Shown here: piece by piece, positions 51,119 to 60,339 of the stretch | How the letters are laid out: every line of letters starts with the position of its first letter | How positions within the stretch are numbered: position 1 is the stretch's first letter | Assembly: GCA_934500705.1 (NCBI GenBank) | Contig: CAKSTI010000003.1 | Span: 157,974 to 221,973 of the forward strand | Direction of reading: 5' to 3' | Length of the DNA: 64,000 nucleotides | From: an uncultured Clostridia bacterium | Lineage (GTDB): Bacteria; Bacillota; Clostridia; UMGS1810 | Translations under genes and position numbers: made by a program | The notes under the pieces: generated by a model | Databases searched by the model: none | The model's input: the letters and a program-made list of their open reading frames with translations, nothing else | What the model was told of the DNA's origin: nothing

Positions 51119-52342
51119 ATGAAAAAGTTACTGGCAATGGTTTTGTGCCTCGTAATGGTATTCAGCTTTGCGGCTTGCGGCAACAAGGGCGGTAAAGGTG
51201 ATGCGGAGGGCAGCGCAGTTACCAAGGAGAACATTAAGGTAGGTTTTATTTTCCTGCACGATGAAAATTCAACTTACGACAAGAACTTTATGGACGCAGC
51301 AAACGAGGCAAAGAAGGCACTCGGCTTATCTGATGAGCAGATTGTATTTAAGACAAACATTCCTGAGGGAAATGAATGTTATGAGGCTGCGGCAGACCTT
51401 GCAGACCAGGGTTGTAACATTGTATTTGCAGACAGTTTCGGTCACGAGCCTTATATGCTCAAAGCAGCTAAGGAGTTCCCGAACGTTCAGTTCTGCCACG
51501 CAACAGGAACAACGGCTCACACCGAAAAGGTTAAGAATTTCCACAACGCTTTTGCATCAATATATGAGGGCAGATACCTTGCCGGAATTGCAGCAGGTAT
51601 GAAGCTCAACGAGATGATTGCAAAAGGCGACTTTACGGCCGACCAGGCTAAAATCGGTTACGTAGGCGCATATACATACGCAGAGGTTATGTCAGGTTAC
51701 ACATCTTTCTTCCTCGGCGCACGTTCCGTATGCCCGTCCGCAACAATGGAAGTACAGTTTACAGGCAGTTGGTATGACGAGGCTCTCGAAAAAGAGGCTG
51801 CAACAAAGCTCATAAGCAACGGCTGCAAGCTCATCAGCCAGCACGCTGACTCAATGGGTGCACCGACAGCTTGCGAAAACGCAGGCATCCCCAACGTTTC
51901 TTACAACGGCAGCACACTTTCCGCTTGCCCGAACACGTTCATCGTTTCATCAAGAATTGATTGGGCGCCTTACTATGAGTTTGCAATCAACAGCGTAATT
52001 GACGGCACCGAAATTCCTTACGATTGGTGCAAGGGTATCGACGAAGGTTCCGTACTTCTCACAGATGTAAACGAGAAAGTTGCGGCTGAGGGTACCAAAG
52101 AAGCAATCGAAAAGGCAAAGGCAGATATAGTTGACGGAAAGCTCCACGTGTTCAACACAGACACATTCACAGTTGAGGGCAAAAAGCTTGACTCCTATAT
52201 GGCAGACGTTGACACCGACAAGAACTACGAGAAGGATACAGAGGTTGTTTCCGACGGTTACTTCCACGAGTCCGAGAAGCGTTCGGCTCCTTACTTTGAC
52301 GTTCAGATTGACGGCATTAAACTTCTTAACACAATATTCTAA
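51119..52342 (+). CDS. BmpA/Med-family nucleoside-binding lipoprotein
   Basis: A 407-residue substrate-binding lipoprotein. The signal peptide ends in the lipobox FAAC with Cys20 as the lipidated residue. The PBP type I fold is recognisable: KVGFIFLHDENSTYDKNF, FADSFGHEPYML, AKIGYVGAYTYAEVMSGYTSFFLGA and LISQHADSMGAPTACENAG. Members (BmpA, NupN, PnrA) bind purine nucleosides. ATG 51119 is used because GGAGG is eight bases ahead; ATG 51113 is only two bases from it. First gene of a four-gene ABC transporter; Lgt, which lipidates it, is also encoded in the window. Confidence 0.92.
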   Translation: MKKLLAMVLCLVMVFSFAACGNKGGKGDAEGSAVTKENIKVGFIFLHDENSTYDKNFMDAANEAKKALGLSDEQIVFKTNIPEGNECYEAAADLADQGCNIVFADSFGHEPYMLKAAKEFPNVQFCHATGTTAHTEKVKNFHNAFASIYEGRYLAGIAAGMKLNEMIAKGDFTADQAKIGYVGAYTYAEVMSGYTSFFLGARSVCPSATMEVQFTGSWYDEALEKEAATKLISNGCKLISQHADSMGAPTACENAGIPNVSYNGSTLSACPNTFIVSSRIDWAPYYEFAINSVIDGTEIPYDWCKGIDEGSVLLTDVNEKVAAEGTKEAIEKAKADIVDGKLHVFNTDTFTVEGKKLDSYMADVDTDKNYEKDTEVVSDGYFHESEKRSAPYFDVQIDGIKLLNTIF

Positions 52343-52363
52343 ATCAAACTTCTATTCAACGAT

Positions 52364-52388
52364 AGGCGGAGCAAATTCTGCTCCGCCT
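52364..52388 (+). promoter_or_regulatory. GC-rich hairpin between binding-protein and ATPase genes
   Basis: AGGCGGAGCA (52364-52373) pairs perfectly with TGCTCCGCCT (52379-52388), loop AATTC, with no U run. Such hairpins after a binding-protein gene usually protect its mRNA or lower downstream expression. The rest of the 227-base gap up to 52570 shows no gene. Confidence 0.6.
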
Positions 52389-52569
52389 GTGGTTGTTTAC
52401 GGCAGGCAGCGGCATAAAAATCCGGCAGAAGACGTGTTCGTGTCCCGCCGCCTATGCGACAGCAACATTTGTCCGGCCGTTTGAAAACAGAATGTCCGCT
52501 TTTTTAGCGTTTTGTTTTCAGATTACCGGCAAATGCTTTTTAAATTTTATGAGAGGAATGGTCAACCGT

Positions 52570-54132
52570 ATGGAAACAAGAGCCGCCGTAGTGCTTAGGC
52601 ACATCACCAAAACTTTTGGAAAAGTTTATGCAAACCGTGATGTTTCGCTCACATTTAACAGAGGAGAGATCTTGTCTGTTCTCGGAGAAAACGGAAGCGG
52701 AAAAACAACGCTTATGAATATGATTGCCGGAATATATTTTCCCGACAGCGGAGAGATATTCATAGATGGCAAAGAGGTCATTATTCACTCGCCGAGAGAC
52801 GCTTTCAACTACAAAATAGGTATGATACACCAGCACTTTAAACTTGTGGACGTTTTTACCGCAGTTGAAAACATCGTTCTCGGTCTTGACGACAAGAGCG
52901 GATTTTCGATGAAAGATTACGCCGAGCGTGTAAAGGACATATGCGACAAATATGGCTTTGAAGTTGACCCCTACAAAAAGATATATGAGATGTCCGTGTC
53001 TGAAAAGCAGACGGTTGAAATTATCAAAGTTCTTTTCCGTGGGGCGGATATTCTTATCTTGGACGAGCCTACCGCCGTCCTCACTCCGCAGGAAACACGC
53101 AAGCTCTTTGCAGTGCTTAAAAAAATGCGTGACGCCGGCAAGGCTATTGTAATTATTACCCACAAACTGCACGAGGTTCTCTCGCTCTCCGACAGGGTTT
53201 CCGTCCTCAGAAAGGGCGAGTATATAGGCACGGTAAAGACGAGCGAAACAAACGAAACGGAACTTACCGAAATGATGGTAGGAAAGAAAATCAGCCTTAA
53301 CATAAAGCGCTCCGAGCCAAAGAACGCCTGCGATAGGCTGGTTGTGGAAAACATCAAGTGCTTAAACCGTGAGGGCGCAACGGTTCTCGATAACGTGTCC
53401 TTTACCGCCCGTGGCGGAGAAATACTCGGTATCGCAGGAATTGCCGGCAGCGGTCAGAGAGAACTGCTCGAAGCGATAGCCGGACTTCAACACCTTGACG
53501 GCGGAAAAATTATATATAACAATCCCAAAAACGGACAGGCGGAAAATCTGCGTGATAAAACGCCCCTCCAAATTCGTGATATGGGCGTTCGCCTTGCCTT
53601 TGTCCCTGAGGATAGAATAGGAATGGGACTTGTCGGCAATATGGATATCGTTGACAATATGATGCTCAGAAGTTACCGCAAGGGCAAGAGCGCATTTTTG
53701 GAGCGCAAGGCACCCAAAAACCTTGCCGACGAAATAATAGACCGCCTCGGCATTGTAACTCCGAGTGCCAATACCCCCGTCAGCCGTCTTTCCGGCGGTA
53801 ACGTGCAAAAGGTGCTCGTCGGACGTGAGATTGCGTCTGCGCCGACGGTTCTTATGGCGGCATATCCGGTACGAGGTCTTGACATCAATGCGTCATATAT
53901 GATATATAACCTGCTCAACGAGCAAAAGGAAAAGGGCGTAGCCGTTATATTTGTCGGTGAGGATCTTGACGTGCTCCTTGAACTGTGCGACAGAATTTTG
54001 GTTATCGGCGGCGGAAAGGTTGCCGGCATAGTTGACGGCAGAGAGGCTAAAAAGGAAGAGATAGGTCTGCTGATGACAAAATCTTCCGAAAGCGGCAATA
54101 CATCGGAGACGGAGGCGGAAGTTAATGGGTAA
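52570..54132 (+). CDS. Nucleoside ABC transporter ATP-binding protein (two ATPase domains)
   Basis: A 520-residue tandem ATPase of the NupO/RbsA type. First domain: Walker A GENGSGKTT, IHQHFKLV Q-loop, signature MSVSEKQTVEI, Walker B LILDEPTAVLTP. Second domain: GIAGSGQREL, signature LSGGNVQKVLVGRE and YPVRGLDINAS; the degenerate second Walker A is normal for this family. Several in-frame starts exist; ATG 52570 gives METRAAVVLRHITKTFG, matching homologues, although GAGAGG is 13 bases away; ATG 52558 is the alternative. Overlaps the permease gene. Confidence 0.92.
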   Translation: METRAAVVLRHITKTFGKVYANRDVSLTFNRGEILSVLGENGSGKTTLMNMIAGIYFPDSGEIFIDGKEVIIHSPRDAFNYKIGMIHQHFKLVDVFTAVENIVLGLDDKSGFSMKDYAERVKDICDKYGFEVDPYKKIYEMSVSEKQTVEIIKVLFRGADILILDEPTAVLTPQETRKLFAVLKKMRDAGKAIVIITHKLHEVLSLSDRVSVLRKGEYIGTVKTSETNETELTEMMVGKKISLNIKRSEPKNACDRLVVENIKCLNREGATVLDNVSFTARGGEILGIAGIAGSGQRELLEAIAGLQHLDGGKIIYNNPKNGQAENLRDKTPLQIRDMGVRLAFVPEDRIGMGLVGNMDIVDNMMLRSYRKGKSAFLERKAPKNLADEIIDRLGIVTPSANTPVSRLSGGNVQKVLVGREIASAPTVLMAAYPVRGLDINASYMIYNLLNEQKEKGVAVIFVGEDLDVLLELCDRILVIGGGKVAGIVDGREAKKEEIGLLMTKSSESGNTSETEAEVNG

Positions 54133-55225
54133 AATATTAGGTTTCGGGGACTCAATGCTGCACATAACAAAACGCAGCGGCATTGTGTGGTGGAAAGCGT
54201 GGCTCATACGTGTGTGTGCAGTTGCGGCGGCACTTGTTGTCTGCGGATTTGTAACACTTTCGCTCACAGGTCTTAACCCGATAGATGTTTATGTGTCAAT
54301 GTTTGACGGTGCGCTCGGCACGGAGCGCCGTATGTGGAATTTGTTCCAGAATGTGGCAATTCTGCTCTGTGTTGCGCTTGCGGTTACACCGGCATTTAAG
54401 ATGCGCTTTTGGAATATCGGTGCGGAAGGGCAGGTTCTCATAGGCGGACTTGCAACGGCGGCTTGTATGATATTTTTGGGCAACAAGCTCCCCACGCCGC
54501 TGCTCATAGCCGTTATGGTTGTTGCAAGTATTGCGGCAGGCGCTGTGTGGGCATTTATACCGGCGTTTTTTAAGGCTAAGTGGAAGGCAAATGAAACACT
54601 GTTTACCCTTATGATGAACTACGTTGCCATACAGATTGTGGCGTATTTTACGCTTGTGTGGTCTGTTCCGAAGGGTTCGGGAACACCGAGGACACTTGAA
54701 TTCGGACAGTTGCCCTCAATAGGCGGTTACCCGTATCTGCTTAACATCATAGTGGTTGCGGTTCTTACGGTTGCAATGTATATATACCTTAAATACAGCA
54801 AGCACGGCTATGAAATTTCCGTTGTGGGCGAGAGCGAGAACACAGCCCGTTATATAGGAATTGATATTAAAAAGGTAATAACACGCACAATGCTCCTGTC
54901 CGGCGCTGTTTGCGGTATTGCGGGACTGCTCCTTGTTGCAGGTACCGACCATTCGCTCAAAAGCGATACAGCGGGCGGACGTGGATTTACCGCAATTATG
55001 ATTTCGTGGCTTGCGAAGTTCGACCCGATTTTTATGATTTTGACATCGTTTTTGATTGTGTTTCTCGAAAAGGGCGCATCTAAAATTTCGGAGGTGTTCA
55101 GACTTAACGACTCATTCTCCGACATAATCACGGGAATAATAATTTTCTTTATAATCGGCAGTGAGTTTTTCATTAACTACAAATTCAAACTGTATACGGA
55201 CAAGGGCGAGGAGGTTTCAAAATGA
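54125..55225 (+). CDS. Nucleoside ABC transporter permease 1
   Basis: A 366-residue permease of the branched-chain/ribose-type BPD_transp_2 family (NupP-like). Eight to ten helices; conserved FWNIGAEGQVLIGGLATA, LMMNYVAIQIVAYF and VCGIAGLLLVAGT segments. It overlaps the ATPase gene by eight bases and the next permease by four, so all are translated together. Confidence 0.92.
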   Translation: MGKILGFGDSMLHITKRSGIVWWKAWLIRVCAVAAALVVCGFVTLSLTGLNPIDVYVSMFDGALGTERRMWNLFQNVAILLCVALAVTPAFKMRFWNIGAEGQVLIGGLATAACMIFLGNKLPTPLLIAVMVVASIAAGAVWAFIPAFFKAKWKANETLFTLMMNYVAIQIVAYFTLVWSVPKGSGTPRTLEFGQLPSIGGYPYLLNIIVVAVLTVAMYIYLKYSKHGYEISVVGESENTARYIGIDIKKVITRTMLLSGAVCGIAGLLLVAGTDHSLKSDTAGGRGFTAIMISWLAKFDPIFMILTSFLIVFLEKGASKISEVFRLNDSFSDIITGIIIFFIIGSEFFINYKFKLYTDKGEEVSK

Positions 55226-56202
55226 TTTCAATAGTTATTCAGCGTGCGGTTATGCAGGGCATTCCGTTGCTGTTCGGCTCTACGGGAGAAATACTTACGG
55301 AAAAATCAGGTAACCTTAACCTCGGTATCCCCGGTATTATGTACGTCGGCGCAATAAGCGGCGTTGCCGGAGCGTTCCTCTATGAACAGTCGTGCGGCGG
55401 TGCGATAAATCCGCTGGTTGCGGTGCTTATACCGCTCTTTGCCTGCATTGCCGGCTCACTTCTTATGGGATTGATATATTGCTTTTTAACAGTTTCTCTG
55501 CGTGCCAATCAAAACGTTACGGGTCTTGCACTGACTACATTTGGTATAGGTATAGGTAACTTTTTCGGCGGCTCGCTTATAACAATTACCAAAAGTCCCG
55601 TTCCGTCAATCTCGCTCAGCGCAACAAGCAAGATGTTTAAGACTGCTTTGCCGTTTGCAAACAAGCTCGGCTGGTTCGGTGATATTTTCCTCTCGTACAG
55701 CTTTCTTGCGTATCTTGCAATTATAATTGCCTTTGCGGCATCATATATGCTAAACAGAACGAGAACTGGTCTGCATCTGCGTGCGGTGGGAGAGAGCCCC
55801 ACAACTGCCGACGCCGCAGGAATAAGCGTTACAAAGTACAAGTACCTTTCCACTTGCATAGGCAGTGCCATTGCCGGTCTGGGCGGTCTGTACTATGTAA
55901 TGGACTACGCAAACGGCGTTTGGTCCAACAACGGTTTCGGCGACCGTGGCTGGCTTTCCATTGCACTTGTAATATTTGCGCTCTGGAAGCCGAGCGTCAC
56001 AATACTCGGTTCGTTCCTGTTCGGTTTGCTATACGTTATTCCGACTTATATTCCGGGTATCAGCGTCAATGCAAAAAAGCTTTTTGAGATGCTGCCGTAT
56101 GTGGTAACAATAGTGGTTCTTATTCTCACAAGTATACGTGAAAAGAGAGAGGACCAGCCGCCGGCATCGCTCGGTCTTGCATATTTCAGAGAAGAGAGAT
56201 AA
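55222..56202 (+). CDS. Nucleoside ABC transporter permease 2
   Basis: A 326-residue NupQ-like permease. Conserved LTEKSGNLNLGIPGIMYVGAISG, SLRANQNVTGLALTTFGIGIGNFFGG, TGLHLRAVGESPTTADAAGISV and the C-terminal PYVVTIVVLILTSIREKR. Together with the preceding permease it forms the channel of the nucleoside importer. Followed by a strong hairpin. Confidence 0.92.
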   Translation: MISIVIQRAVMQGIPLLFGSTGEILTEKSGNLNLGIPGIMYVGAISGVAGAFLYEQSCGGAINPLVAVLIPLFACIAGSLLMGLIYCFLTVSLRANQNVTGLALTTFGIGIGNFFGGSLITITKSPVPSISLSATSKMFKTALPFANKLGWFGDIFLSYSFLAYLAIIIAFAASYMLNRTRTGLHLRAVGESPTTADAAGISVTKYKYLSTCIGSAIAGLGGLYYVMDYANGVWSNNGFGDRGWLSIALVIFALWKPSVTILGSFLFGLLYVIPTYIPGISVNAKKLFEMLPYVVTIVVLILTSIREKREDQPPASLGLAYFREER

Positions 56203-56207
56203 ATTTT

Positions 56208-56232
56208 TGAGGGTGTGCGATGCACACCCTCA
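56208..56232 (+). terminator. Terminator-like hairpin after the nucleoside transporter
   Basis: TGAGGGTGTGC (56208-56218) pairs perfectly with GCACACCCTCA (56222-56232) with a three-base loop, followed by TTTCC. A short U run, so termination may be partial. Confidence 0.7.
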
Positions 56233-56239
56233 TTTCCGT

Positions 56240-56267
56240 AAAAAAACAGGAGTGCGTCTGCACTCCT
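56240..56267 (-). terminator. Terminator of spoVG
   Basis: On the minus strand AGGAGTGC and GCACTCCT (56248-56267) form an 8-bp stem with a 4-base loop, followed by G and seven T (complement of 56240-56246). Confidence 0.85.
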
Positions 56268-56276
56268 TAAAATTAA

Positions 56277-56540
56277 TTATTCTTCAAATGAAGCGTTGTT
56301 GTAAGCGTCGATAATGTTTGTTTCTATGTACCGTCTGAAATCAAAATTAATCGGGTGGGCAACGTCTTTGTATGCCCCGTCTTTCAGCCGCTTGTTCGGC
56401 ATAGCAACAAAGACTTTACCTTCGTTTTCGATAACCTTTATGTCGTGCACGGCAAAGCAGTCATCAAAGGTGATAGAGGCAATGGCTCTCATCTTGCCTT
56501 CGGTATTAAATCTCTTAATCTTGATATTGGTAATGTTCAT
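56277..56540 (-). CDS. spoVG: Septation/sporulation regulator SpoVG
   Basis: An 87-residue SpoVG (MNITNIKIKRFNTEGKMRAIASITFDDCFAVHDIKV, then FVAMPNKRLKDGAYKDVAHPIN), full length. SpoVG is a small nucleic-acid-binding regulator affecting asymmetric septation, virulence and, in some Firmicutes, mRNA stability. AGGGGAG precedes the ATG. It is alone in its unit, with a full-consensus promoter and a strong terminator. Confidence 0.97.
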   Translation of the reverse strand: MNITNIKIKRFNTEGKMRAIASITFDDCFAVHDIKVIENEGKVFVAMPNKRLKDGAYKDVAHPINFDFRRYIETNIIDAYNNASFEE

Positions 56541-56582
56541 TTCAATCTCCCCTCTGAGAACGAATAATGTTTGTATAATTTC

Positions 56583-56611
56583 ATTATAGGGAAATTATGC
56601 AATATTGTCAA
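56583..56611 (-). promoter_or_regulatory. Full-consensus sigma-A promoter of spoVG
   Basis: On the minus strand TTGACA (56606-56611), exactly 17 bases, TATAAT (56583-56588). The same perfect elements occur at 34097 and 48738. Confidence 0.85.
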
Positions 56612-56749
56612 CAACATCTTTTATTTAACCGATAAGTTTGTCAAACACACACAATCATATGTTTGCTTTTTTGTATGTAATGACTATCAGATGTATGAAA
56701 ATAATTTTAAGAATAATTTAATTTTGATGTGGTAATTTTTTCGGATATG

Positions 56750-56758
56750 TGGTAAAAT
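56750..56758 (+). promoter_or_regulatory. Extended -10 promoter of the M16 peptidase unit
   Basis: TGG-TAAAAT at 56750-56758; no -35 at the right distance (TTGATG at 56724 is 23 bases away). The start codon is 19 bases on. Confidence 0.45.
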
Positions 56759-56776
56759 ATATCCTGAGGAGTTGAT

Positions 56777-58048
56777 ATGATGGCGGATATTATAAAAAAA
56801 GAACTGCAAAATAACATTAATCTGTATTATATACAAGATGAAAAATACAAAACACTGTCTATGAGTTTATTTTTGCACAGACAGCTTTCGAGTGACGAGG
56901 CAACAAAAAATGCCTTGCTTTCAAAGGTGCTGCGCAGGGGAACAAAAAAGCACCCCGATATAAATGCGCTCAATATGTATGCCGAGGAGCTTTACGGAAC
57001 GCTCTATGATGTCAGTATCACAAAGAAGGCATACGCTCAGAGCATTGTATGCACTGTGAACGTCCTTGAAGATTTGTATACCGATGAGAGCATTGTGCCG
57101 GAGGGGATTGCGCTTATGCTTGACCTTGTTTTCGCTCCGTATCTGCCGGGCGGCGCATTTGACAAAAACTACGTTGAGAGCGAAAAGCAAAACCTTAAAG
57201 ACGACATAGAAGGTCTTGTTAACGACAAACGCTCTTATGCAAATTTCAGGTGCATTGAGGAAATGTGCAAAGGGGAGGACAACGCCGTTTTTGAGTTCGG
57301 ATATATAAAGGATTTGGCATCGATAGACGAAAAGGTGCTCTATGAGCATTACAAGAACATAATCACAACAAGTCCGATTGATATTTTTATTGTCGGCAGT
57401 ACGGATATTGATACGGCGGCACACACCATAAAGAATTATCTGTCGAATTTTGAATTTAACATAAAACCGCTTGCACATTGCCGTTCAAAAAAGGTGGACG
57501 TCAAGGAAGTCAGCTTTGTAAGCGACAGTTTCGATGTAGCTCAGGGCAAACTCGCTCTCGGTCTGAGAACCGGCATATCGGCAGAGGACGTCGGGTATTA
57601 CGCTCTGCTTTTGGGAAACAGCATTTTCGGTGCGGGCGCTCATTCCAGACTTTTTAATACCGTGCGTGAGCAGATGAGCCTGTGCTATTATGCGTCATCA
57701 CGGCTTGACAAGTTCCGTTCCATTATGCTCATAAGCTCCGGAATTGAATTTGAAAATTTTAAAAAGGCTAAGGACGAGATACTAAAACAGCTTAAAAACA
57801 TCGAAAACGGTGATTTCAGCGACAATGAGTTTGAGGTGTCCCGTGACTTTGTGATAAACAGTTATCTATCATACAAAGACAGCCCATATATGATGAAGGA
57901 TTATTACCTCGGTCACTGCTTTTCGTCAAATCACGATACCATTGACGAGGCGATAGAAAAACTTAAAAATGTAAAGAGAGAGGATATTCCGAAGGCGATG
58001 TCCTCCATACAGCTTGATACCGTATACTTTTTAAAGGGAAAGGAGTGA
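56777..58048 (+). CDS. M16-family peptidase-like protein, inactive partner (YfmF/YmfF type)
   Basis: A 423-residue M16 protein lacking the zinc motif HxxEH, with a fold-typical start (NINLYYIQDEKYKTLSMSLFLHRQL) and the later LALGLRTGISAEDVGYYALLLGNSIFG. It forms a pair with the next gene, which has the motif, as in heterodimeric M16 enzymes. In Bacillus the corresponding genes (ymfF, ymfH) have been tied to 5-aminopentanol modification of EF-P, and family databases now use that name; the mechanism is not clear. GAGGAG (56766-56771) fits ATG 56780 (eight bases) slightly better than 56777. Confidence 0.8.
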   Translation: MMADIIKKELQNNINLYYIQDEKYKTLSMSLFLHRQLSSDEATKNALLSKVLRRGTKKHPDINALNMYAEELYGTLYDVSITKKAYAQSIVCTVNVLEDLYTDESIVPEGIALMLDLVFAPYLPGGAFDKNYVESEKQNLKDDIEGLVNDKRSYANFRCIEEMCKGEDNAVFEFGYIKDLASIDEKVLYEHYKNIITTSPIDIFIVGSTDIDTAAHTIKNYLSNFEFNIKPLAHCRSKKVDVKEVSFVSDSFDVAQGKLALGLRTGISAEDVGYYALLLGNSIFGAGAHSRLFNTVREQMSLCYYASSRLDKFRSIMLISSGIEFENFKKAKDEILKQLKNIENGDFSDNEFEVSRDFVINSYLSYKDSPYMMKDYYLGHCFSSNHDTIDEAIEKLKNVKREDIPKAMSSIQLDTVYFLKGKE

Positions 58049-58054
58049 GATAAG

Positions 58055-59344
58055 ATGAAGTACACAAAGATTGAGGATAAAGATTTAAGGGAAACCTTAT
58101 ACGTCGGTGAACACGAAACGGGTTTGGGAGTATTTGTTCTGCCAAAACCGGGCTGTGTAAAAAAATATGCAACCTTTGCCACCAAATGCGGTTCAATAAA
58201 TAATTGCTTTGTTCCGCTCGGCGAGAGCGAGCCTTTCTCCATTCCGGATGGCGTTGCCCACTTTTTGGAGCACAAGATGTTTGAGCAGAGCGACGGTACA
58301 AACGCCTTTGACGAGTTTGCAAAGTACGGCGCAAACGCAAATGCCTATACCTCGTTTGACCACACGTGCTATCTGTTTTCGTGTACGGATAACTTTAACA
58401 AGAATTTTGCACACCTTTTGAGTTACGTTCAGGACCCCTATTTTACTGATGAAAACGTGAGCAAAGAACAGGGGATAATCGGACAGGAAATAAGAATGTA
58501 CGACGATGACGGGCAGTGGGTTGTTATGTTCAACCTGTTTAAGGCGCTGTATCACAACAATCCCGTGCGCATAGATATTGCCGGCACGGTTGAGAGCATC
58601 TCAAAAATAAACAAGGACATATTATATAAGTGCTACAATACCTACTACAATCCGTCAAATATGGTGGTTTGCGTTGTGGGTGACGTTGACGTCGACGAGG
58701 TTTTCAAAATCGTTGACGAAAAGATACTCAAAGACCGTCCGAGCGGAAATGTTAAAAATATTTTTGCGGACGAACCAAAAAGTATTAAACAGGATTATAT
58801 AGAGGCAAAGGCGAGTGTGTCATTGCCGCTCTTTGACATCGGATTTAAGGATAACTACCTCAAAACCGGCGACGAAATTTTAAAGCGTGAAACGGCGGTA
58901 GAGCTGATTTCCCGTTTGCTTGTGGGCAGGAGCAGCAAACTGTTCCAGACAATGTACGAGAGCGGACTTGTCAATGACACTTTCGGTACGGATAACTCAA
59001 CCGAGCCGCAGTTTGCCTGCGCCGCAATAGGCGGTGAGAGCGAAAATCCGCAGGAAGTTAAGCGGCTGCTTTTAAAAGAGATTGAAAACAGGCGCAAAAA
59101 CGGATTTTCCGACGATGAGTTTATGCGTGTAAAGAAGGCGTTCTACGGCTCGTATCTGCGTGCGTTCAACAATGTTGAAACCGTCGGAAATATGATTACA
59201 AGATATATTTTAAACGGCGTCAATATTTTCAGCTTTAAAAAAATCTATGACAGCATAAATTCAGATTATATTACAGAGGTTTTTGATGAAATTTTCCGTG
59301 AGGAAAATATGGCGCTCAGCGTGGTTTTTCCGTCGGACAAATAA
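58055..59344 (+). CDS. M16-family zinc peptidase, active partner (YfmH/YmfH type)
   Basis: A 429-residue M16 peptidase. The inverted zinc motif is in GVAHFLEHKMFE near residue 70, with the downstream glutamate in SKEQGIIGQEIRMY near 145. Two homologous halves are apparent; the second has LFQTMYESGLVND. Six bases separate it from the inactive partner gene. Likely substrate is a small peptide or EF-P-related step. GGAGTGAGAT precedes the ATG. Confidence 0.85.
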   Translation: MKYTKIEDKDLRETLYVGEHETGLGVFVLPKPGCVKKYATFATKCGSINNCFVPLGESEPFSIPDGVAHFLEHKMFEQSDGTNAFDEFAKYGANANAYTSFDHTCYLFSCTDNFNKNFAHLLSYVQDPYFTDENVSKEQGIIGQEIRMYDDDGQWVVMFNLFKALYHNNPVRIDIAGTVESISKINKDILYKCYNTYYNPSNMVVCVVGDVDVDEVFKIVDEKILKDRPSGNVKNIFADEPKSIKQDYIEAKASVSLPLFDIGFKDNYLKTGDEILKRETAVELISRLLVGRSSKLFQTMYESGLVNDTFGTDNSTEPQFACAAIGGESENPQEVKRLLLKEIENRRKNGFSDDEFMRVKKAFYGSYLRAFNNVETVGNMITRYILNGVNIFSFKKIYDSINSDYITEVFDEIFREENMALSVVFPSDK

Positions 59345-59367
59345 GGCAAAATCGGGGGGCATAATAT

Positions 59368-60246
59368 ATGACACAATCTTACATTTCATTTCCAAAAATG
59401 GGAATTAACCTGCACATCGACAGCGTGGCTTTTTCCATAGGCTCAAAGGATATATACTGGTACGGCATTATCATTGCGTTCGGTTTTCTTGTTGCAATAG
59501 CGGTTGTCCTGCGCCTTGCAAGCCGTTACGGCGTTGAGGCGGAAACTATATACGATATGGTGATTTTCGGCACACCGAGCGCAATAATATGCGCAAGGGC
59601 ATACTACGTCGCATTTGAATGGAAGTCGTATGCGGCAAATCCGATAGACGTGTTTAAAATCTGGAATGGCGGCATAGCCATATACGGAGCAATTATCGGT
59701 GCTGTTTTGTCAACGGTTATTTATTGTCGGGTCAAAAAAAAGAACCTGCCGCTTGTATGCGATATAGGAGCGGTTGGACTTATAATCGGTCAGATTTTCG
59801 GACGGTGGGGGAACTTTTTTAACCAGGAGGCATTCGGTACAAATACAAATCTGCCCTGGGGAATGACGGGAGATGTAATTGCCGAAAAACTCACTTCAAT
59901 GGCGGCGGACGGCATTGCGGTTGACCCAACCGCCTGCGTGCACCCGACGTTTTTGTACGAGTCGCTTTGGAACTTGGTACTGCTTGCGGTTTTGCTTGCA
60001 TTGTTTAAGAGGCGTAAGTTTGACGGTCAGGTTTTTCTGACGTATGTTGCCGGCTACGGCTTGGGGCGATTTTTCATTGAGGGGCTCAGAACCGACAGCC
60101 TGTATTTGGGACCGGTGAGAATATCCCAGGCGGTTGCGGCATTAACGGTAATTTGTGCCGTTTCGTTTATAGTGTATAACCTTAAAAGGGGCGACAGAAA
60201 ACTAACGGAGAGAGCAAAGAAAATATCGGTGGAAATAAAAGAATAA
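59368..60246 (+). CDS. lgt: Phosphatidylglycerol-prolipoprotein diacylglyceryl transferase
   Basis: A 292-residue Lgt with seven predicted helices. The family signature GQIFGRWGNFFNQEAFG is present, with WNGGIAIYGAIIGAV (essential arginine/histidine region nearby) and HPTFLYESLWNL. It adds diacylglycerol to the lipobox cysteine of prolipoproteins such as the BmpA-type protein at 51119. The start ATG 59368 follows GGGGGGC. Confidence 0.95.
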   Translation: MTQSYISFPKMGINLHIDSVAFSIGSKDIYWYGIIIAFGFLVAIAVVLRLASRYGVEAETIYDMVIFGTPSAIICARAYYVAFEWKSYAANPIDVFKIWNGGIAIYGAIIGAVLSTVIYCRVKKKNLPLVCDIGAVGLIIGQIFGRWGNFFNQEAFGTNTNLPWGMTGDVIAEKLTSMAADGIAVDPTACVHPTFLYESLWNLVLLAVLLALFKRRKFDGQVFLTYVAGYGLGRFFIEGLRTDSLYLGPVRISQAVAALTVICAVSFIVYNLKRGDRKLTERAKKISVEIKE

Positions 60247-60272
60247 TTTGCAGAAAAAATTTAAAAAAACTA

Positions 60273-60301
60273 TTGAGATTTTTTTAAAATTGTGTTAAAA
60301 T
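60273..60301 (+). promoter_or_regulatory. Sigma-A promoter of mgtE
   Basis: TTGAGA (60273-60278), 17 bases, TAAAAT (60296-60301). A start near 60308 gives a leader of about 247 bases before mgtE. Confidence 0.7.
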
Positions 60302-60339
60302 AAACTTTGGAATTTCAAAAATAACGTGAGGTGAATTAA

